Source: TMP-86 sp046347195
GTDB lineage: Bacteria; Pseudomonadota; Gammaproteobacteria; Steroidobacterales; Steroidobacteraceae
DNA length: 64,000 nucleotides
Reading direction: 5' to 3'
NCBI GenBank assembly: GCA_046347195.1
Contig: JAXMGQ010000023.1
Span: forward strand, 1 to 64,000
Under the pieces are notes generated by a model. It searched no databases. It saw nothing but the letters and a program-made list of their open reading frames with translations, and had not been told where the DNA came from. The position numbers and the translations under genes are program-made. Shown here one piece after another: positions 1-8,671 of this stretch; within the stretch, counting starts at the first letter, position 1; each line of letters begins with the position of its first letter.

Positions 1-804
1 GCGGTCCGGCGATTCTTCGAGACCGAGCGGCCGCAGGTGGTGGTGCTGGCGGCCGCGCGCGTGGGCGGCATCCAGGCCAACAGCACGCGCCCAGCGGAGT
101 TCATCCGCGACAACCTGCTGATCCAGGACAACGTCATCGACGCGGCCTGGCGCGCCGGGGTTGCCAAGCTGGTCTTCCTCGGCTCGAGCTGCATCTACCC
201 GAAGCTCGCGCCGCAGCCGTTGCGCGAGGAGTACCTGCTCACGGGGCCCCTGGAGCCCACCAACGAGTGGTATGCGGTGGCGAAGATCGCGGGCATCAAG
301 CTCTGCCAGGCCTTCCGCCGCCAGTATGGATTCAACGCGATCTCGCTGATGCCGACCAACCTGTATGGGCCCGGCGACAACTTCGACCTGCAAGGGTCGC
401 ATGTGCTGCCGGCGCTGATCCGGCGGTTCCACGAGGCGAAGGTGGCGGGTGATGCCGTGGTCACGGCCTGGGGGAGCGGCACGCCGCGGCGCGAATTCCT
501 GCACGTCGATGACCTGGCCGATGCCGTGGTCCACCTGCTCGAGCACTATGATGATGAGCCGATCGTGAACGTCGGCTGGGGGAGCGATGTCAGCATCCGC
601 GAGCTGTGCGGGATGGTGATGAATGCCGTGGGCTACACCGGCCGGCTCGAGTTCGATGCCAGCAAGCCGGACGGCACGCCGCGCAAGCTCCTCGACACCT
701 CGCGCCTGTCGGCGCTGGGATGGAAGCCACGCATCACGCTGGCGCAGGGCATCTCCGACACCTATGCCTGGTATCGCAGCAACCTCGAGCGCGCGCGGCG
801 CTGA
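1..804 (+). CDS. fcl: GDP-L-fucose synthase, 5'-truncated by window edge
   Basis: NAD(P)H-dependent short-chain (extended SDR) epimerase/reductase that converts GDP-4-keto-6-deoxy-mannose to GDP-L-fucose in the cytoplasm. The reading frame is open from base 1, so the N-terminal Rossmann glycine motif lies outside the window; 267 residues are visible. The fragment shows AARVGGIQAN, the serine motif LGSSCIYP, the catalytic tyrosine-lysine pair in WYAVAK (visible residues 91 and 95), LYGPGDNFD and the typical REFLHVDDLADA stretch. These are diagnostic of the WcaG/Fcl family. The GDP-mannose precursor enzymes (manC, manB) lie 2-5 kb downstream on the same strand, which fits a nucleotide-sugar island for an exopolysaccharide or O-antigen. 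A GTG at base 37 is internal and not the true start. Confidence 0.93.
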   Translation, partial: AVRRFFETERPQVVVLAAARVGGIQANSTRPAEFIRDNLLIQDNVIDAAWRAGVAKLVFLGSSCIYPKLAPQPLREEYLLTGPLEPTNEWYAVAKIAGIKLCQAFRRQYGFNAISLMPTNLYGPGDNFDLQGSHVLPALIRRFHEAKVAGDAVVTAWGSGTPRREFLHVDDLADAVVHLLEHYDDEPIVNVGWGSDVSIRELCGMVMNAVGYTGRLEFDASKPDGTPRKLLDTSRLSALGWKPRITLAQGISDTYAWYRSNLERARR

Positions 805-810
805 GCCGGT

Positions 811-1287
811 TCAGTACAGGGGGCGCGGCGCGACGATCACGCCATTGCCATCCGCGTAGATCTGGTGGCCCGGGGTGAAGCTCACCCCGGCGAAGCCCAC
901 GCTCCGGCCTTCCTCGCCGAGCCCCTTCTTGTCGGTCTTGAGCGGGATGCTGGCGAGCGCGAGGATCCCGAGATCCAGCGTCTCGAGCACCTCCACGTCC
1001 CGCACCGCGCCGTTGATGATGATGCCTTCCCAGCGATTGGCGACGGCCTTCGCGGCGAGCTGATCACCGAGCAGGGAGCGGCGCACCGAGCCCAGGCCAT
1101 CGACGATGAGCACCTGTCCTTCGCCGGGTTTCGCCACCCATTCGCGCACGCGCGAATTGTCCTCCGGGCACACGAGGGTCACGATGCGGCCGCAGAATGC
1201 GCGCCGCTTGCCGAAATGCCGGAACAGGGGTGCGGCGACCTGCACCAGGGCCTCGAATTCATCGCACAGATCACAGGTGGAGCGCAT
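811..1287 (-). CDS. rraA: RraA family protein (regulator of RNase E activity / ribonuclease activity regulator)
   Basis: 158-residue RraA-like protein. E. coli RraA is a trimeric ring that binds RNase E and inhibits RNA decay; some family members are instead 4-hydroxy-4-methyl-2-oxoglutarate aldolases. Visible family features are the start MRSTCDLCDEF, which aligns with the E. coli N-terminus, the central VDGLGSVRRSLLGDQLA, and NGAVRDVEVLETLDLGI. The ATG at 1287 is preferred over an upstream in-frame ATG at 1320 because homologues begin here. The gene is convergent with fcl (6 bp apart) and sits alone between two plus-strand sugar operons. Length and the absence of an aldolase-type neighbourhood favour the RNase E regulator role, but the aldolase activity cannot be excluded. 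Confidence 0.88.
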   Translation of the reverse strand: MRSTCDLCDEFEALVQVAAPLFRHFGKRRAFCGRIVTLVCPEDNSRVREWVAKPGEGQVLIVDGLGSVRRSLLGDQLAAKAVANRWEGIIINGAVRDVEVLETLDLGILALASIPLKTDKKGLGEEGRSVGFAGVSFTPGHQIYADGNGVIVAPRPLY

Positions 1288-1431
1288 GGTTTTGACAATG
1301 TGCCATGCAAGAGGTGACACGGACAGCGGTTTTCGAGCCGCGCGTGCCTGCCCGGAAGACCGGTTGTCGTCAGCCTTTCCGCGCAGGGCGCAAGCGGCCG
1401 CGGAGCCTTCAGGGCAGTTCCTTTACTTGCC

Positions 1432-1460
1432 CTGCCAAACCCGCTAACCTTCCTTAAAAT
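1432..1460 (+). promoter_or_regulatory. candidate sigma-70 promoter for the ugd-manC-manB operon
   Basis: A -35-like CTGCCA (1432-1437, 4/6 match) is followed after 17 bp by TAAAAT (1455-1460, 5/6 match). The predicted start point near 1467 would give a leader of about 18 nt to the ugd ATG at 1485, which carries AGGA about 10 nt upstream. It lies in the only sizeable gap (164 bp) ahead of the operon. Assigned by eye from spacing and consensus. Confidence 0.45.
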
Positions 1461-1484
1461 CTCAACAGATTCAGGATATTACGA

Positions 1485-2828
1485 ATGCGAGTGACCATAT
1501 TTGGCTCGGGTTACGTCGGGCTCGTCACCGGCGCCTGTCTCGCCGATGCGGGCAATCACGTGGTGTGCGTGGATGTCGATCCGCGCAAGATCGACATGCT
1601 CAAGCGCGGCGAGGTCCCCATCCACGAGCCGGGCCTGGATGCGCTCATCAAGCACAACACCGAGGCCGGTCGCCTGCGCTTCACCCTGGATGCGAAGGAA
1701 GGTGTCGACCACGGCTTGTTCCAGCTCATCGCCGTGGGCACGCCGCCCGATGAGGATGGCTCCGCCGACCTGCGGCACGTGATCACCGTGGCCCGCACCA
1801 TCGGGCAGTACATGAACGAGTACAAGGTGGTGATCACCAAGTCCACGGTGCCCGTGGGCACGGCCGACAAGGTGCGCGTGGCGGTGGGCGAGGCGCTCAA
1901 GGCGCGTGCCGTGAACGTGGAGTACGACACGGTCTCCAACCCCGAATTCCTGAAGGAGGGGGCGGCCATCGCCGACTTCATGAAGCCCGACCGCGTCGTC
2001 GTGGGCACCGACAATCCGCGCACCGCCGAACTCCTGCGTTCGCTGTACGAGCCGTTCACGCGCAACCATGACCGCATGATCGTCATGGACGTGCGTTCGG
2101 CGGAACTGACCAAGTATGCGGCCAACGCCATGCTCGCCACCAAGATCAGCTTCATGAACGAACTGGCCAACCTCGCCGAACGCTTCGGCGCGGACATCGA
2201 GCGAGTGCGCGTGGGCATCGGCTCGGATCCGCGCATCGGGTATTCCTTCATCTACCCGGGCCTGGGCTACGGTGGCTCCTGCTTCCCGAAGGACGTGCAG
2301 GCGCTGGCCAGGTCGGCCCAGGAAGTCTCCTACGACGCGAGCCTGCTGAAGGCCGTGGAGACCGTGAACAAGCGCCAGAAGCAGGTGCTGTTCGAGAAGA
2401 TGAAGCAGCACTTCGGCTCGCTGCAGGGCAAGGTGCTCGCGATCTGGGGCCTCGCGTTCAAGCCCAACACCGATGACATGCGCGAGGCGCCGAGCCGGGT
2501 GCTCATCGATTCACTGCTCGCCGCCGGCGCCTCGGTGCGCGCCTATGATCCGGTGGCCATGGAGGAGGCGGGGCGGCTGTACGCCGGCCAGCCGGGCGTG
2601 ACCTTCTGCAAGTCGGCGGAGTCGGCCCTGGAAGGCGCCGATGCGCTCGCCATCGTCACCGAATGGCAGGAGTTCCGCAGCCCGGATTTCGATGCCATCC
2701 GCAAGACCCTGCGCTCGCCGGTGATCTTCGATGGCCGCAATCTGTATGATCCCGCCCTGATGTCGCGCTTCAAGATCCAGCACTACGCCATCGGCCGTGG
2801 CAACGCGGTGACGGCGAGCGGGTCGTGA
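1485..2828 (+). CDS. ugd: UDP-glucose 6-dehydrogenase
   Basis: Oxidises UDP-glucose twice with NAD+ to give UDP-glucuronate, the substrate for L-Ara4N synthesis and for uronic-acid polysaccharides. The 447-residue length is normal for the family. The N-terminal Rossmann motif is GSGYVGLVTGACLAD (residues 7-21). The catalytic cysteine is Cys266 in GYGGSCFPKD, and the C-terminal UDP-binding domain contains WGLAFKPNTDDMREAPS. Its stop overlaps the GTG start of manC by 4 nt (GTGA), so the two are translationally coupled. It is the direct upstream supplier for the arn genes at 5.6-12.8 kb. Confidence 0.96.
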   Translation: MRVTIFGSGYVGLVTGACLADAGNHVVCVDVDPRKIDMLKRGEVPIHEPGLDALIKHNTEAGRLRFTLDAKEGVDHGLFQLIAVGTPPDEDGSADLRHVITVARTIGQYMNEYKVVITKSTVPVGTADKVRVAVGEALKARAVNVEYDTVSNPEFLKEGAAIADFMKPDRVVVGTDNPRTAELLRSLYEPFTRNHDRMIVMDVRSAELTKYAANAMLATKISFMNELANLAERFGADIERVRVGIGSDPRIGYSFIYPGLGYGGSCFPKDVQALARSAQEVSYDASLLKAVETVNKRQKQVLFEKMKQHFGSLQGKVLAIWGLAFKPNTDDMREAPSRVLIDSLLAAGASVRAYDPVAMEEAGRLYAGQPGVTFCKSAESALEGADALAIVTEWQEFRSPDFDAIRKTLRSPVIFDGRNLYDPALMSRFKIQHYAIGRGNAVTASGS

Positions 2829-4243
2829 TCATTCCCGTCATCCTCTCCGGCGGCGCAGGCACCCGCCTGTGGCCGCTGTCGCGGGAGATGTATCCGAAGC
2901 AGCTCCTGCCGCTGATCACCGAGCGCACCATGCTGCAGGAGACGGCGCTGCGATTGGCCGGCATCGAGGGGGCGAAGGCCCCCATCGTCGTGTGCAACGA
3001 GTCGCACCGCTTCATGGTGGCCGAGCAGCTTCGCGCCATCGGGGCATCGGCCTCGGCCATCCTGCTCGAGCCCGTGGGCCGCAACACCGCGCCGGCCGTG
3101 GCGCTCGCCGCCCTGCAGGCCCTGACCACCGATGCGCAGGCCATCCTGCTCATCGCCCCGGCTGATCATGTCATCCGCGATGCAGCCGCGTTCCGCCGCG
3201 CGGCGCAGCCCGCCATCGAGGCCGCGGCCGCCGGGAAGCTGGTGACCTTCGGGGTGGTGGCGCATGCGCCGGAGACCGGCTACGGCTACATCCGGCGCGG
3301 CGCGGGCGAGGGGCCGGTCTACCCCGTGGCGCAGTTCATCGAGAAACCGCCGCTCGAGCAGGCGCGCGAGTACGTGCGCTCCGGCGAGTACTACTGGAAC
3401 AGCGGCATGTTCGTGTTCAAGGCCGCGAGCTACCTCGAGGAGCTCAGGCAACACGCGCCCGCCATGCTCACGGCGGTGCGCGCCGCCTTCCAGGCCGCCA
3501 AGGTGGACCTCGACTTCATCCGCATCGACAAGCGCGATTTCGAAGCCTGCCCCTCGGACTCCATCGACTACGCCGTCATGGAGAAGACCCGCGATGCGGT
3601 GGTCGTGCCGCTGGATGCCGGCTGGAGCGATGTGGGCTCGTGGTCCTCGCTGTTCGACTCGCTCCCCGCCGACGAGCAAGGCAATGTCCTGCGCGGCGAT
3701 GTGCTCGCGCACGACTCGAGCGATTGCTTCGTGCATGCCACCAGCCGGCTCGTGGGCGTGGTGGGCCTGAAGGATCATGTCGTGGTCGAGACCAAGGATG
3801 CGGTGCTGGTCGCGCCCAAGGACAAGGTGCAGGACGTCAAGGAGCTGGTGTCGAAGATCAGGAAGTCCGGCCGCACCGAGACCGTGCTCCACCGCGAGGT
3901 GTTCCGTCCCTGGGGGAGCTACGACAGCATCGATTTCGGCGACCGCTTCCAGGTCAAGCGACTGACGGTGAAGCCCGGTGCGGTGCTCTCCCTGCAGATG
4001 CACCACCATCGCGCCGAGCACTGGGTGGTGGTGTCGGGAACGGCGCGCATCACCTGCGATGAGCGCACCTTCCTTTTGTCCGAGAACGAATCCACCTACA
4101 TCCCCATCGGCTCGAAGCACCGCATCGAGAACCCGGGCAAGGTGCCGCTGCACATCGTCGAGGTGCAGTCCGGGTCCTACCTCGGCGAGGACGATATCGT
4201 GCGCTTCGAGGACAACTACGGACGGCAGGGAACCGATACTTGA
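2825..4243 (+). CDS. manC: Mannose-1-phosphate guanylyltransferase / mannose-6-phosphate isomerase (type II PMI)
   Basis: Bifunctional cytoplasmic enzyme of about 472 residues, the normal length for the AlgA/XanB/ManC class. The N-terminal nucleotidyltransferase carries the signature GGAGTRLWPLSREMYPKQLL (residues 9-28) and forms GDP-mannose from Man-1-P and GTP. The C-terminal cupin domain has the metal-binding HHHRAEHWVVVSG around residues 393-405 and interconverts Fru-6-P and Man-6-P. The start is GTG at 2825, overlapping the ugd stop by 4 nt; its own stop overlaps the TTG start of manB. With manB and fcl it provides GDP-mannose/GDP-fucose for surface polysaccharide. Confidence 0.95.
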   Translation: MIIPVILSGGAGTRLWPLSREMYPKQLLPLITERTMLQETALRLAGIEGAKAPIVVCNESHRFMVAEQLRAIGASASAILLEPVGRNTAPAVALAALQALTTDAQAILLIAPADHVIRDAAAFRRAAQPAIEAAAAGKLVTFGVVAHAPETGYGYIRRGAGEGPVYPVAQFIEKPPLEQAREYVRSGEYYWNSGMFVFKAASYLEELRQHAPAMLTAVRAAFQAAKVDLDFIRIDKRDFEACPSDSIDYAVMEKTRDAVVVPLDAGWSDVGSWSSLFDSLPADEQGNVLRGDVLAHDSSDCFVHATSRLVGVVGLKDHVVVETKDAVLVAPKDKVQDVKELVSKIRKSGRTETVLHREVFRPWGSYDSIDFGDRFQVKRLTVKPGAVLSLQMHHHRAEHWVVVSGTARITCDERTFLLSENESTYIPIGSKHRIENPGKVPLHIVEVQSGSYLGEDDIVRFEDNYGRQGTDT

Positions 4244-5613
4244 AGCCGATCACCGCCTTCAAGGCCTATGATCTTCGCGGCCGCATCCCCGATGAGCTGA
4301 ACGAGCAGATCGCCTGCGCGATCGGCGCAGGGCTGGCACAGTTCCTCTCGCCGCGGCGCATCGTGGTGGGCCGCGACATCCGGCTCTCCAGCGCCGCGCT
4401 CACCGATGCGCTGTGCGAAGGCCTCACCGATGCCGGCGTGGACGTGTACGACATCGGCGTCTGCGGCACCGAAGGCGTGTACTTCGCCACTTTCCATGGC
4501 GGCTACGACGGCGGGGTCATGGTCACGGCCAGTCACAATCCGGCCGACTACAACGGCATGAAGTTCGTGCGCGAGGGTTCCCGGCCCATCAGTGGCGACA
4601 CCGGGCTCAAGGACATCCGCGCCTTCGCGGAAAGCGGCCACTTCCCACCCGCCGCGCGGCGTGGCGAGCGCATCGCCACCGACATCTGGCCGGCCTATGT
4701 CGGGCACCTGTTGAGCTACGTGGACCGCAAGCGCCTCGCGCCGCTGAAGATCGTGGTGAACGCCGGCAACGGCGGTGCGGGCCTGGTGATCGACCGGCTC
4801 GAGCCGCACCTGCCCTTCGAGTTCGTGAAGCTCCACCACGAACCCGACGGCCATTTCCCGAATGGCATCCCCAACCCGATGCTCATCGAGAACCGGGCCT
4901 CCACGGCGGCGGCCATCCGGGCGAGCGGGGCGGATCTCGGGCTTGCCTGGGATGGTGACTTCGACCGCTGCTTCTTCTTCGATGAGACCGGCGCCTTCAT
5001 CGAAGGCTATTACATCGTGGGGCTGCTCGCCTCGGTGTTGCTGCGCCAGGAGCCCGGTGGACGCATCGTGCACGATCCGCGCCTGACCTGGAACACGGTG
5101 GACATCGTTCGCCAGGGCGGCGGAGAACCCGTGCTGTCGAAATCCGGCCACGCCTTCATCAAGCAGGTGATGCGCGAGGTCGACGGGCTGTATGGCGGAG
5201 AGATGAGCGCGCACCATTACTTCCGCAATTTCGCCTATTGCGACAGTGGCATGATTCCCTGGCTGCTGATGACGCAGATCCTCTCCGAGACCGGGCAGCC
5301 CCTGTCCCGGCTGGTGGCGGAGCGGATGCGGGCCTACCCGGTCAGCGGCGAGCTCAATTACCGGGTGCCGGACGCGAAGGCCGCCATTGCCGCCGTCGAG
5401 GCGCGCTACGCGCCGCAGGCCATCGCCCTCGACCGCACCGATGGCGTGTCCTTCGAGTTTCCCGACTGGCGTTTCAACCTGCGCAGCTCGAACACCGAGC
5501 CCCTGCTGCGGCTGAACGTGGAGACGCGCGACTCGGCGACGCTCCTCGAGGCGAAGACCGGCGAGGTGCTCGGCCTGCTGAAGGGCATGGGAGCGGTGTC
5601 GGCCGACCACTGA
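4240..5613 (+). CDS. manB: Phosphomannomutase (alpha-D-phosphohexomutase, AlgC/ManB type)
   Basis: Interconverts mannose-6-P and mannose-1-P, feeding ManC; many members also act on glucose phosphates. The 457-residue protein has the phosphoserine loop TASHNP with Ser98, the metal-binding loop DGDFDRCFF near residues 238-246, and the C-terminal phosphate-binding RSSNTEPLLRLNVE. The N-terminus ITAFKAYDLRGRIPDELN matches AlgC-type enzymes and fixes the start at the unusual codon TTG (4240), which overlaps the manC stop (TTGA). Translation is therefore probably coupled to manC. The dual PMM/PGM activity cannot be told from sequence alone. Confidence 0.94.
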   Translation: MKPITAFKAYDLRGRIPDELNEQIACAIGAGLAQFLSPRRIVVGRDIRLSSAALTDALCEGLTDAGVDVYDIGVCGTEGVYFATFHGGYDGGVMVTASHNPADYNGMKFVREGSRPISGDTGLKDIRAFAESGHFPPAARRGERIATDIWPAYVGHLLSYVDRKRLAPLKIVVNAGNGGAGLVIDRLEPHLPFEFVKLHHEPDGHFPNGIPNPMLIENRASTAAAIRASGADLGLAWDGDFDRCFFFDETGAFIEGYYIVGLLASVLLRQEPGGRIVHDPRLTWNTVDIVRQGGGEPVLSKSGHAFIKQVMREVDGLYGGEMSAHHYFRNFAYCDSGMIPWLLMTQILSETGQPLSRLVAERMRAYPVSGELNYRVPDAKAAIAAVEARYAPQAIALDRTDGVSFEFPDWRFNLRSSNTEPLLRLNVETRDSATLLEAKTGEVLGLLKGMGAVSADH

Positions 5614-5627
5614 AAATCGGCTACAAT
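5599..5627 (+). promoter_or_regulatory. possible internal promoter ahead of the arn genes
   Basis: A good -10 hexamer TACAAT (5622-5627) lies just after the manB stop. At 17 bp spacing the -35 position reads only TCGGCC (3/6), within a 10-bp palindrome GTCGGCCGAC (5598-5607). The 40-bp gap between manB and arnC is the largest in this gene run, so separate transcription of the arn genes is plausible. No PmrA-type CTTAAT repeat is seen. Confidence 0.3.
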
Positions 5628-5653
5628 CCCCGTTTTGCGGCGAAGGAGTCGCG

Positions 5654-6652
5654 ATGTCGGCGGATGCGCCCATCCTGAGCGTCGTCATCCCGGTGTACAA
5701 CGAGGAAGCGGTGCTGCCGGCGCTGTTCGCCCGGCTGTACCCGGCTCTGGATGCCCTGCGGACCTCCTACGAGATCGTCTTCGTCAACGACGGCAGCAAG
5801 GACCGCTCCGCCGCGCTCCTGCGCGCCCAGTTCGAGCAGCGGCCGCGGGAGACCCGGGTGGTGCTGTTCCATGCCAACTTCGGCCAGCACTCGGCGGTGA
5901 TGGCGGGTCTGGCCTACGCGCGGGGGCGGCACATCATCACCATGGACGCGGACCTGCAGAACCCGCCGGAGGAAACCGGCAAGATCCTCGCGCTGCTCGA
6001 GCAGGGCTACGACTACGTCGGCACCATCCGCCAGCAGCGCCAGGACCTGCTCTGGCGCCGGGTGCTCTCGCGCGCCATCAACAAGATCCGCGAGTGGATC
6101 ACGCCCATCCGCATCGCCGACCAGGGCTGCATGATGCGCGGCTATGGCCGCGGCGTGGTGGAGGCCCTGAACCAGACGCACGAGGTCAACACCTTCATCC
6201 CGGCGCTGGCCTCGCTGTACGCGATGCGTCCCATCGAGATCCCCATCGCGCACGAGGAGCGCGCGGCGGGAGAATCCAAGTATTCGCTGTACAGCCTGGT
6301 GCGGCTCAACTTCGACCTGGTCACGGGCTTCTCGCTGGTGCCGCTGCAGATGTTCTCGATGATCGGCATGGCGGTGTCCGTGCTCTCGGCACTGCTGGTG
6401 CTGCTGCTGTTCATCCGCCGGCTGGTGCTGGGTCCCGAGGCGGAAGGACTGTTCACCCTGTTCGGCATCGTGTTCTTCCTCATCGGCATCGCCCTGTTCG
6501 GCATCGGCCTGTTGGGTGAGTACGTCGGGCGCATGTACCTGCAGGTGCGGGCGCGGCCCCGCTACCTCGTGCAGGCGGTGCTCGAGTCCGATGCTCCGGC
6601 GCTGCCGGCGGTGACGCTCGAGCCGCAACGGCTCCCGGCGCAGGTCCGCTGA
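5654..6652 (+). CDS. arnC: Undecaprenyl-phosphate L-Ara4FN transferase (ArnC-like GT2 glycosyltransferase)
   Basis: Family 2 glycosyltransferase that transfers formylated 4-amino-4-deoxy-L-arabinose from UDP to undecaprenyl phosphate at the inner membrane. The 332-residue protein has SVVIPVYNEEAVLPALF at the N-terminus, the NDGSKDRS motif, the metal-binding DAD (residues 98-100) in MDADLQNPPEE, and two C-terminal transmembrane helices (about 231-255 and 265-290), the ArnC topology. AAGGAG sits 6 nt before the ATG. Related DPMS-like transferases (GtrB, dolichol-phosphate mannose synthase) look alike; the downstream arnA/D/T/E/B genes make ArnC the likely role. Confidence 0.9.
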   Translation: MSADAPILSVVIPVYNEEAVLPALFARLYPALDALRTSYEIVFVNDGSKDRSAALLRAQFEQRPRETRVVLFHANFGQHSAVMAGLAYARGRHIITMDADLQNPPEETGKILALLEQGYDYVGTIRQQRQDLLWRRVLSRAINKIREWITPIRIADQGCMMRGYGRGVVEALNQTHEVNTFIPALASLYAMRPIEIPIAHEERAAGESKYSLYSLVRLNFDLVTGFSLVPLQMFSMIGMAVSVLSALLVLLLFIRRLVLGPEAEGLFTLFGIVFFLIGIALFGIGLLGEYVGRMYLQVRARPRYLVQAVLESDAPALPAVTLEPQRLPAQVR

Positions 6653-6666
6653 CGTGATGCGCTGAC

Positions 6667-7590
6667 GTGGCACGCAGCCTCGTATTCGCCTACAGCGAGG
6701 TGGGCGTGCGTTGCCTGCAGGTGCTGCTCGACCAGGGGGTCGAGGTGCCGCTGTTGTTCACGCATCGGGACGACCCTCACGAGTCGCAGTGGTTCGGCAG
6801 CGTGGCTGACCTCGCGGCGCGCCACGGCATCCGCACCCTCACCCCGGATGATCCGAACTCGGAAGAGTGGATCGCGCAGGGCAGGGCGGCGCAGGCGGAT
6901 TTCCTGTTCTCGTTCTACTACCGGCACCTGCTCGATGCGCGCTGGCTGTCGCTGCCGCGGCGCGGCGCCCTGAACATGCATGGCTCGCTGCTGCCGCGGT
7001 ACCGCGGACGCGCACCGATCCACTGGGCCATCCTCAAGGGCGAGAGCCAGACCGGGGCGAGCCTGCACTACATGCTGGAGAAGCCCGACGCGGGCGCGCT
7101 GGTGGACCAGCAGGCCGTGCCCATCGACATCGACGATGACGCGCTCGCCGTGTCGCGCAAGGTGGCGCAGGCCGCGGCCCAGGTGCTGGCGCGTTCGCTG
7201 CCGAAGCTGGTCGCGGGCACCGCCGCCGCCCTGCCGCTGGATCTCGCGGCGGGCTCGTATTTCGGCCGGCGCCGTCCCGAGGATGGCCGCATCGACTGGC
7301 GCGGCGGCGCGCGCGCGGTGCACGACCTGGTGCGCGCCGTCGCTCCGCCCTTTCCGGGCGCGTTCAGCGAGGTGAAGGGACTGAAGACCTTCTTCCTGCA
7401 GACCCGGCTCGACGGCCCTGTCCGGCACGCGGGGGCCGCGCCCTGCCTGTATGCCGGGCCCGACGCCTGGTACGCGGACTGCGCCGACGGCCGGCGCCTG
7501 CGCATCACCCGACTGGCCGTCGGGGGCCGCGAGATCGCACCGAACGAAATCCCGCCCGAATGGTCGGACCAACCGATTCCGCTCCACTGA
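6667..7590 (+). CDS. arnA: UDP-L-Ara4N formyltransferase (stand-alone equivalent of the ArnA N-terminal domain)
   Basis: 10-formyl-THF-dependent formyltransferase that N-formylates UDP-L-Ara4N. The 307-residue protein starts at GTG 6667. The catalytic triad of the ArnA formyltransferase domain is present: Asn103 and His105 in NMHGSLLPRYRGRAPIHW, and Asp141 in EKPDAGAL; these match E. coli Asn102, His104 and Asp140 shifted by one. The C-terminal OB-like domain ends near residue 300. In E. coli this activity is fused to the UDP-glucuronate decarboxylase; here the partner is the next separate gene, 21 bp downstream. Confidence 0.92.
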   Translation: MARSLVFAYSEVGVRCLQVLLDQGVEVPLLFTHRDDPHESQWFGSVADLAARHGIRTLTPDDPNSEEWIAQGRAAQADFLFSFYYRHLLDARWLSLPRRGALNMHGSLLPRYRGRAPIHWAILKGESQTGASLHYMLEKPDAGALVDQQAVPIDIDDDALAVSRKVAQAAAQVLARSLPKLVAGTAAALPLDLAAGSYFGRRRPEDGRIDWRGGARAVHDLVRAVAPPFPGAFSEVKGLKTFFLQTRLDGPVRHAGAAPCLYAGPDAWYADCADGRRLRITRLAVGGREIAPNEIPPEWSDQPIPLH

Positions 7591-7611
7591 CATCCTGCTG
7601 CAGAGGCAACA

Positions 7612-8661
7612 ATGAAGAACATCCTGATTCTCGGCGTCAACGGCTTCATCGGGCACCACCTGAGCAAGTACATCCTCGCCAACACGGACTGGAACATCTA
7701 CGGGATGGACCTGCAGTCGGAGCGCGTGTCGGGCATGCTGGGGAATCCGCGCTTCCACTTCGTCGAGGGTGACATCACCATCAACCTCGAGTGGGTGGAG
7801 TACCACGTGCGCAAGTGCGACGTGATCCTGCCGCTGGTGGCCATCGCCACCCCCGCCACCTACGTGCGCGAGCCGCTGCGCGTGTTCGAGCTCGACTTCG
7901 AGGCCAACCTGCCCATCATCCGGCACTGCGTGAAGTACAAGAAGCGCGTGGTGTTTCCCTCGACCTCGGAAGTCTACGGTGCCTGCCGCGACAAGGAGTT
8001 CGACCCCGACACCTCCGACCTCGTCCTCGGGCCCATCCACAAGCAGCGCTGGATCTACTCCTGCGTGAAGCAGCTCCTCGATCGCGTCATCTACGCCTAT
8101 GGCCAGCAGGGGCTGCAGTTCACGCTGTTCCGTCCCTTCAACTGGATCGGCTCGGGGCTCGACAGCATGGATGAGTCGAAGGAGGGGAGCTCCCGGGTGC
8201 TGACCCAGTTCCTGGGGCACATCGTGCGCGGCGAGCCCATCAAGCTGGTGGATGGCGGCAACCAGACCCGCGCCTTCACCTACATCGATGATGCGGTGGA
8301 CTGCTTGACGCGCGTTCTCGACAACAAGGACGGCATCGCGGACGGCAAGATCTACAACATCGGCAATCCGGCCAACCTGTACTCCATCCGCGAACTGGCC
8401 AACATGATGCTGGAAATCGCGCGCTCCCGGCCCGAGTACGCGCCCACGGCGCGCAAGACCCAGCTCATCGAGGTCAGTTCGGGGGACTACTACGGCAAGG
8501 GCTACGCCGACATCCCGGCGCGGCTCCCCTCGATCCGCAACACCGTGGCGGAGCTGGGCTGGAAACCCAGCACCGACATGCGCACCGCGTTGAACGCCAT
8601 CTTCGATGCCTACGCGCACGCGCTGCCCTCCGCCTCGGCGCTGTTGTCGGCCGGGGCCTGA
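7612..8661 (+). CDS. arnA: UDP-glucuronate oxidative decarboxylase (stand-alone equivalent of the ArnA C-terminal domain)
   Basis: NAD+-dependent extended SDR enzyme that converts UDP-glucuronate to UDP-4-keto-pentose plus CO2, the first committed step to L-Ara4N. The 349-residue protein has the Rossmann motif LGVNGFIGHHLSKYI at residues 5-19. The ArnA Ser-Glu pair occurs in PSTSEVYG (Ser119, Glu120), and the catalytic Tyr149-x3-Lys153 in YSCVKQLLD. Its substrate is produced by Ugd encoded 6 kb upstream. The family also includes UDP-xylose synthases, which lack this arn context. It follows the formyltransferase gene with good spacing and has a normal ATG start. Confidence 0.92.
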   Translation: MKNILILGVNGFIGHHLSKYILANTDWNIYGMDLQSERVSGMLGNPRFHFVEGDITINLEWVEYHVRKCDVILPLVAIATPATYVREPLRVFELDFEANLPIIRHCVKYKKRVVFPSTSEVYGACRDKEFDPDTSDLVLGPIHKQRWIYSCVKQLLDRVIYAYGQQGLQFTLFRPFNWIGSGLDSMDESKEGSSRVLTQFLGHIVRGEPIKLVDGGNQTRAFTYIDDAVDCLTRVLDNKDGIADGKIYNIGNPANLYSIRELANMMLEIARSRPEYAPTARKTQLIEVSSGDYYGKGYADIPARLPSIRNTVAELGWKPSTDMRTALNAIFDAYAHALPSASALLSAGA

Positions 8662-8671
8662 AGGGGCTGGC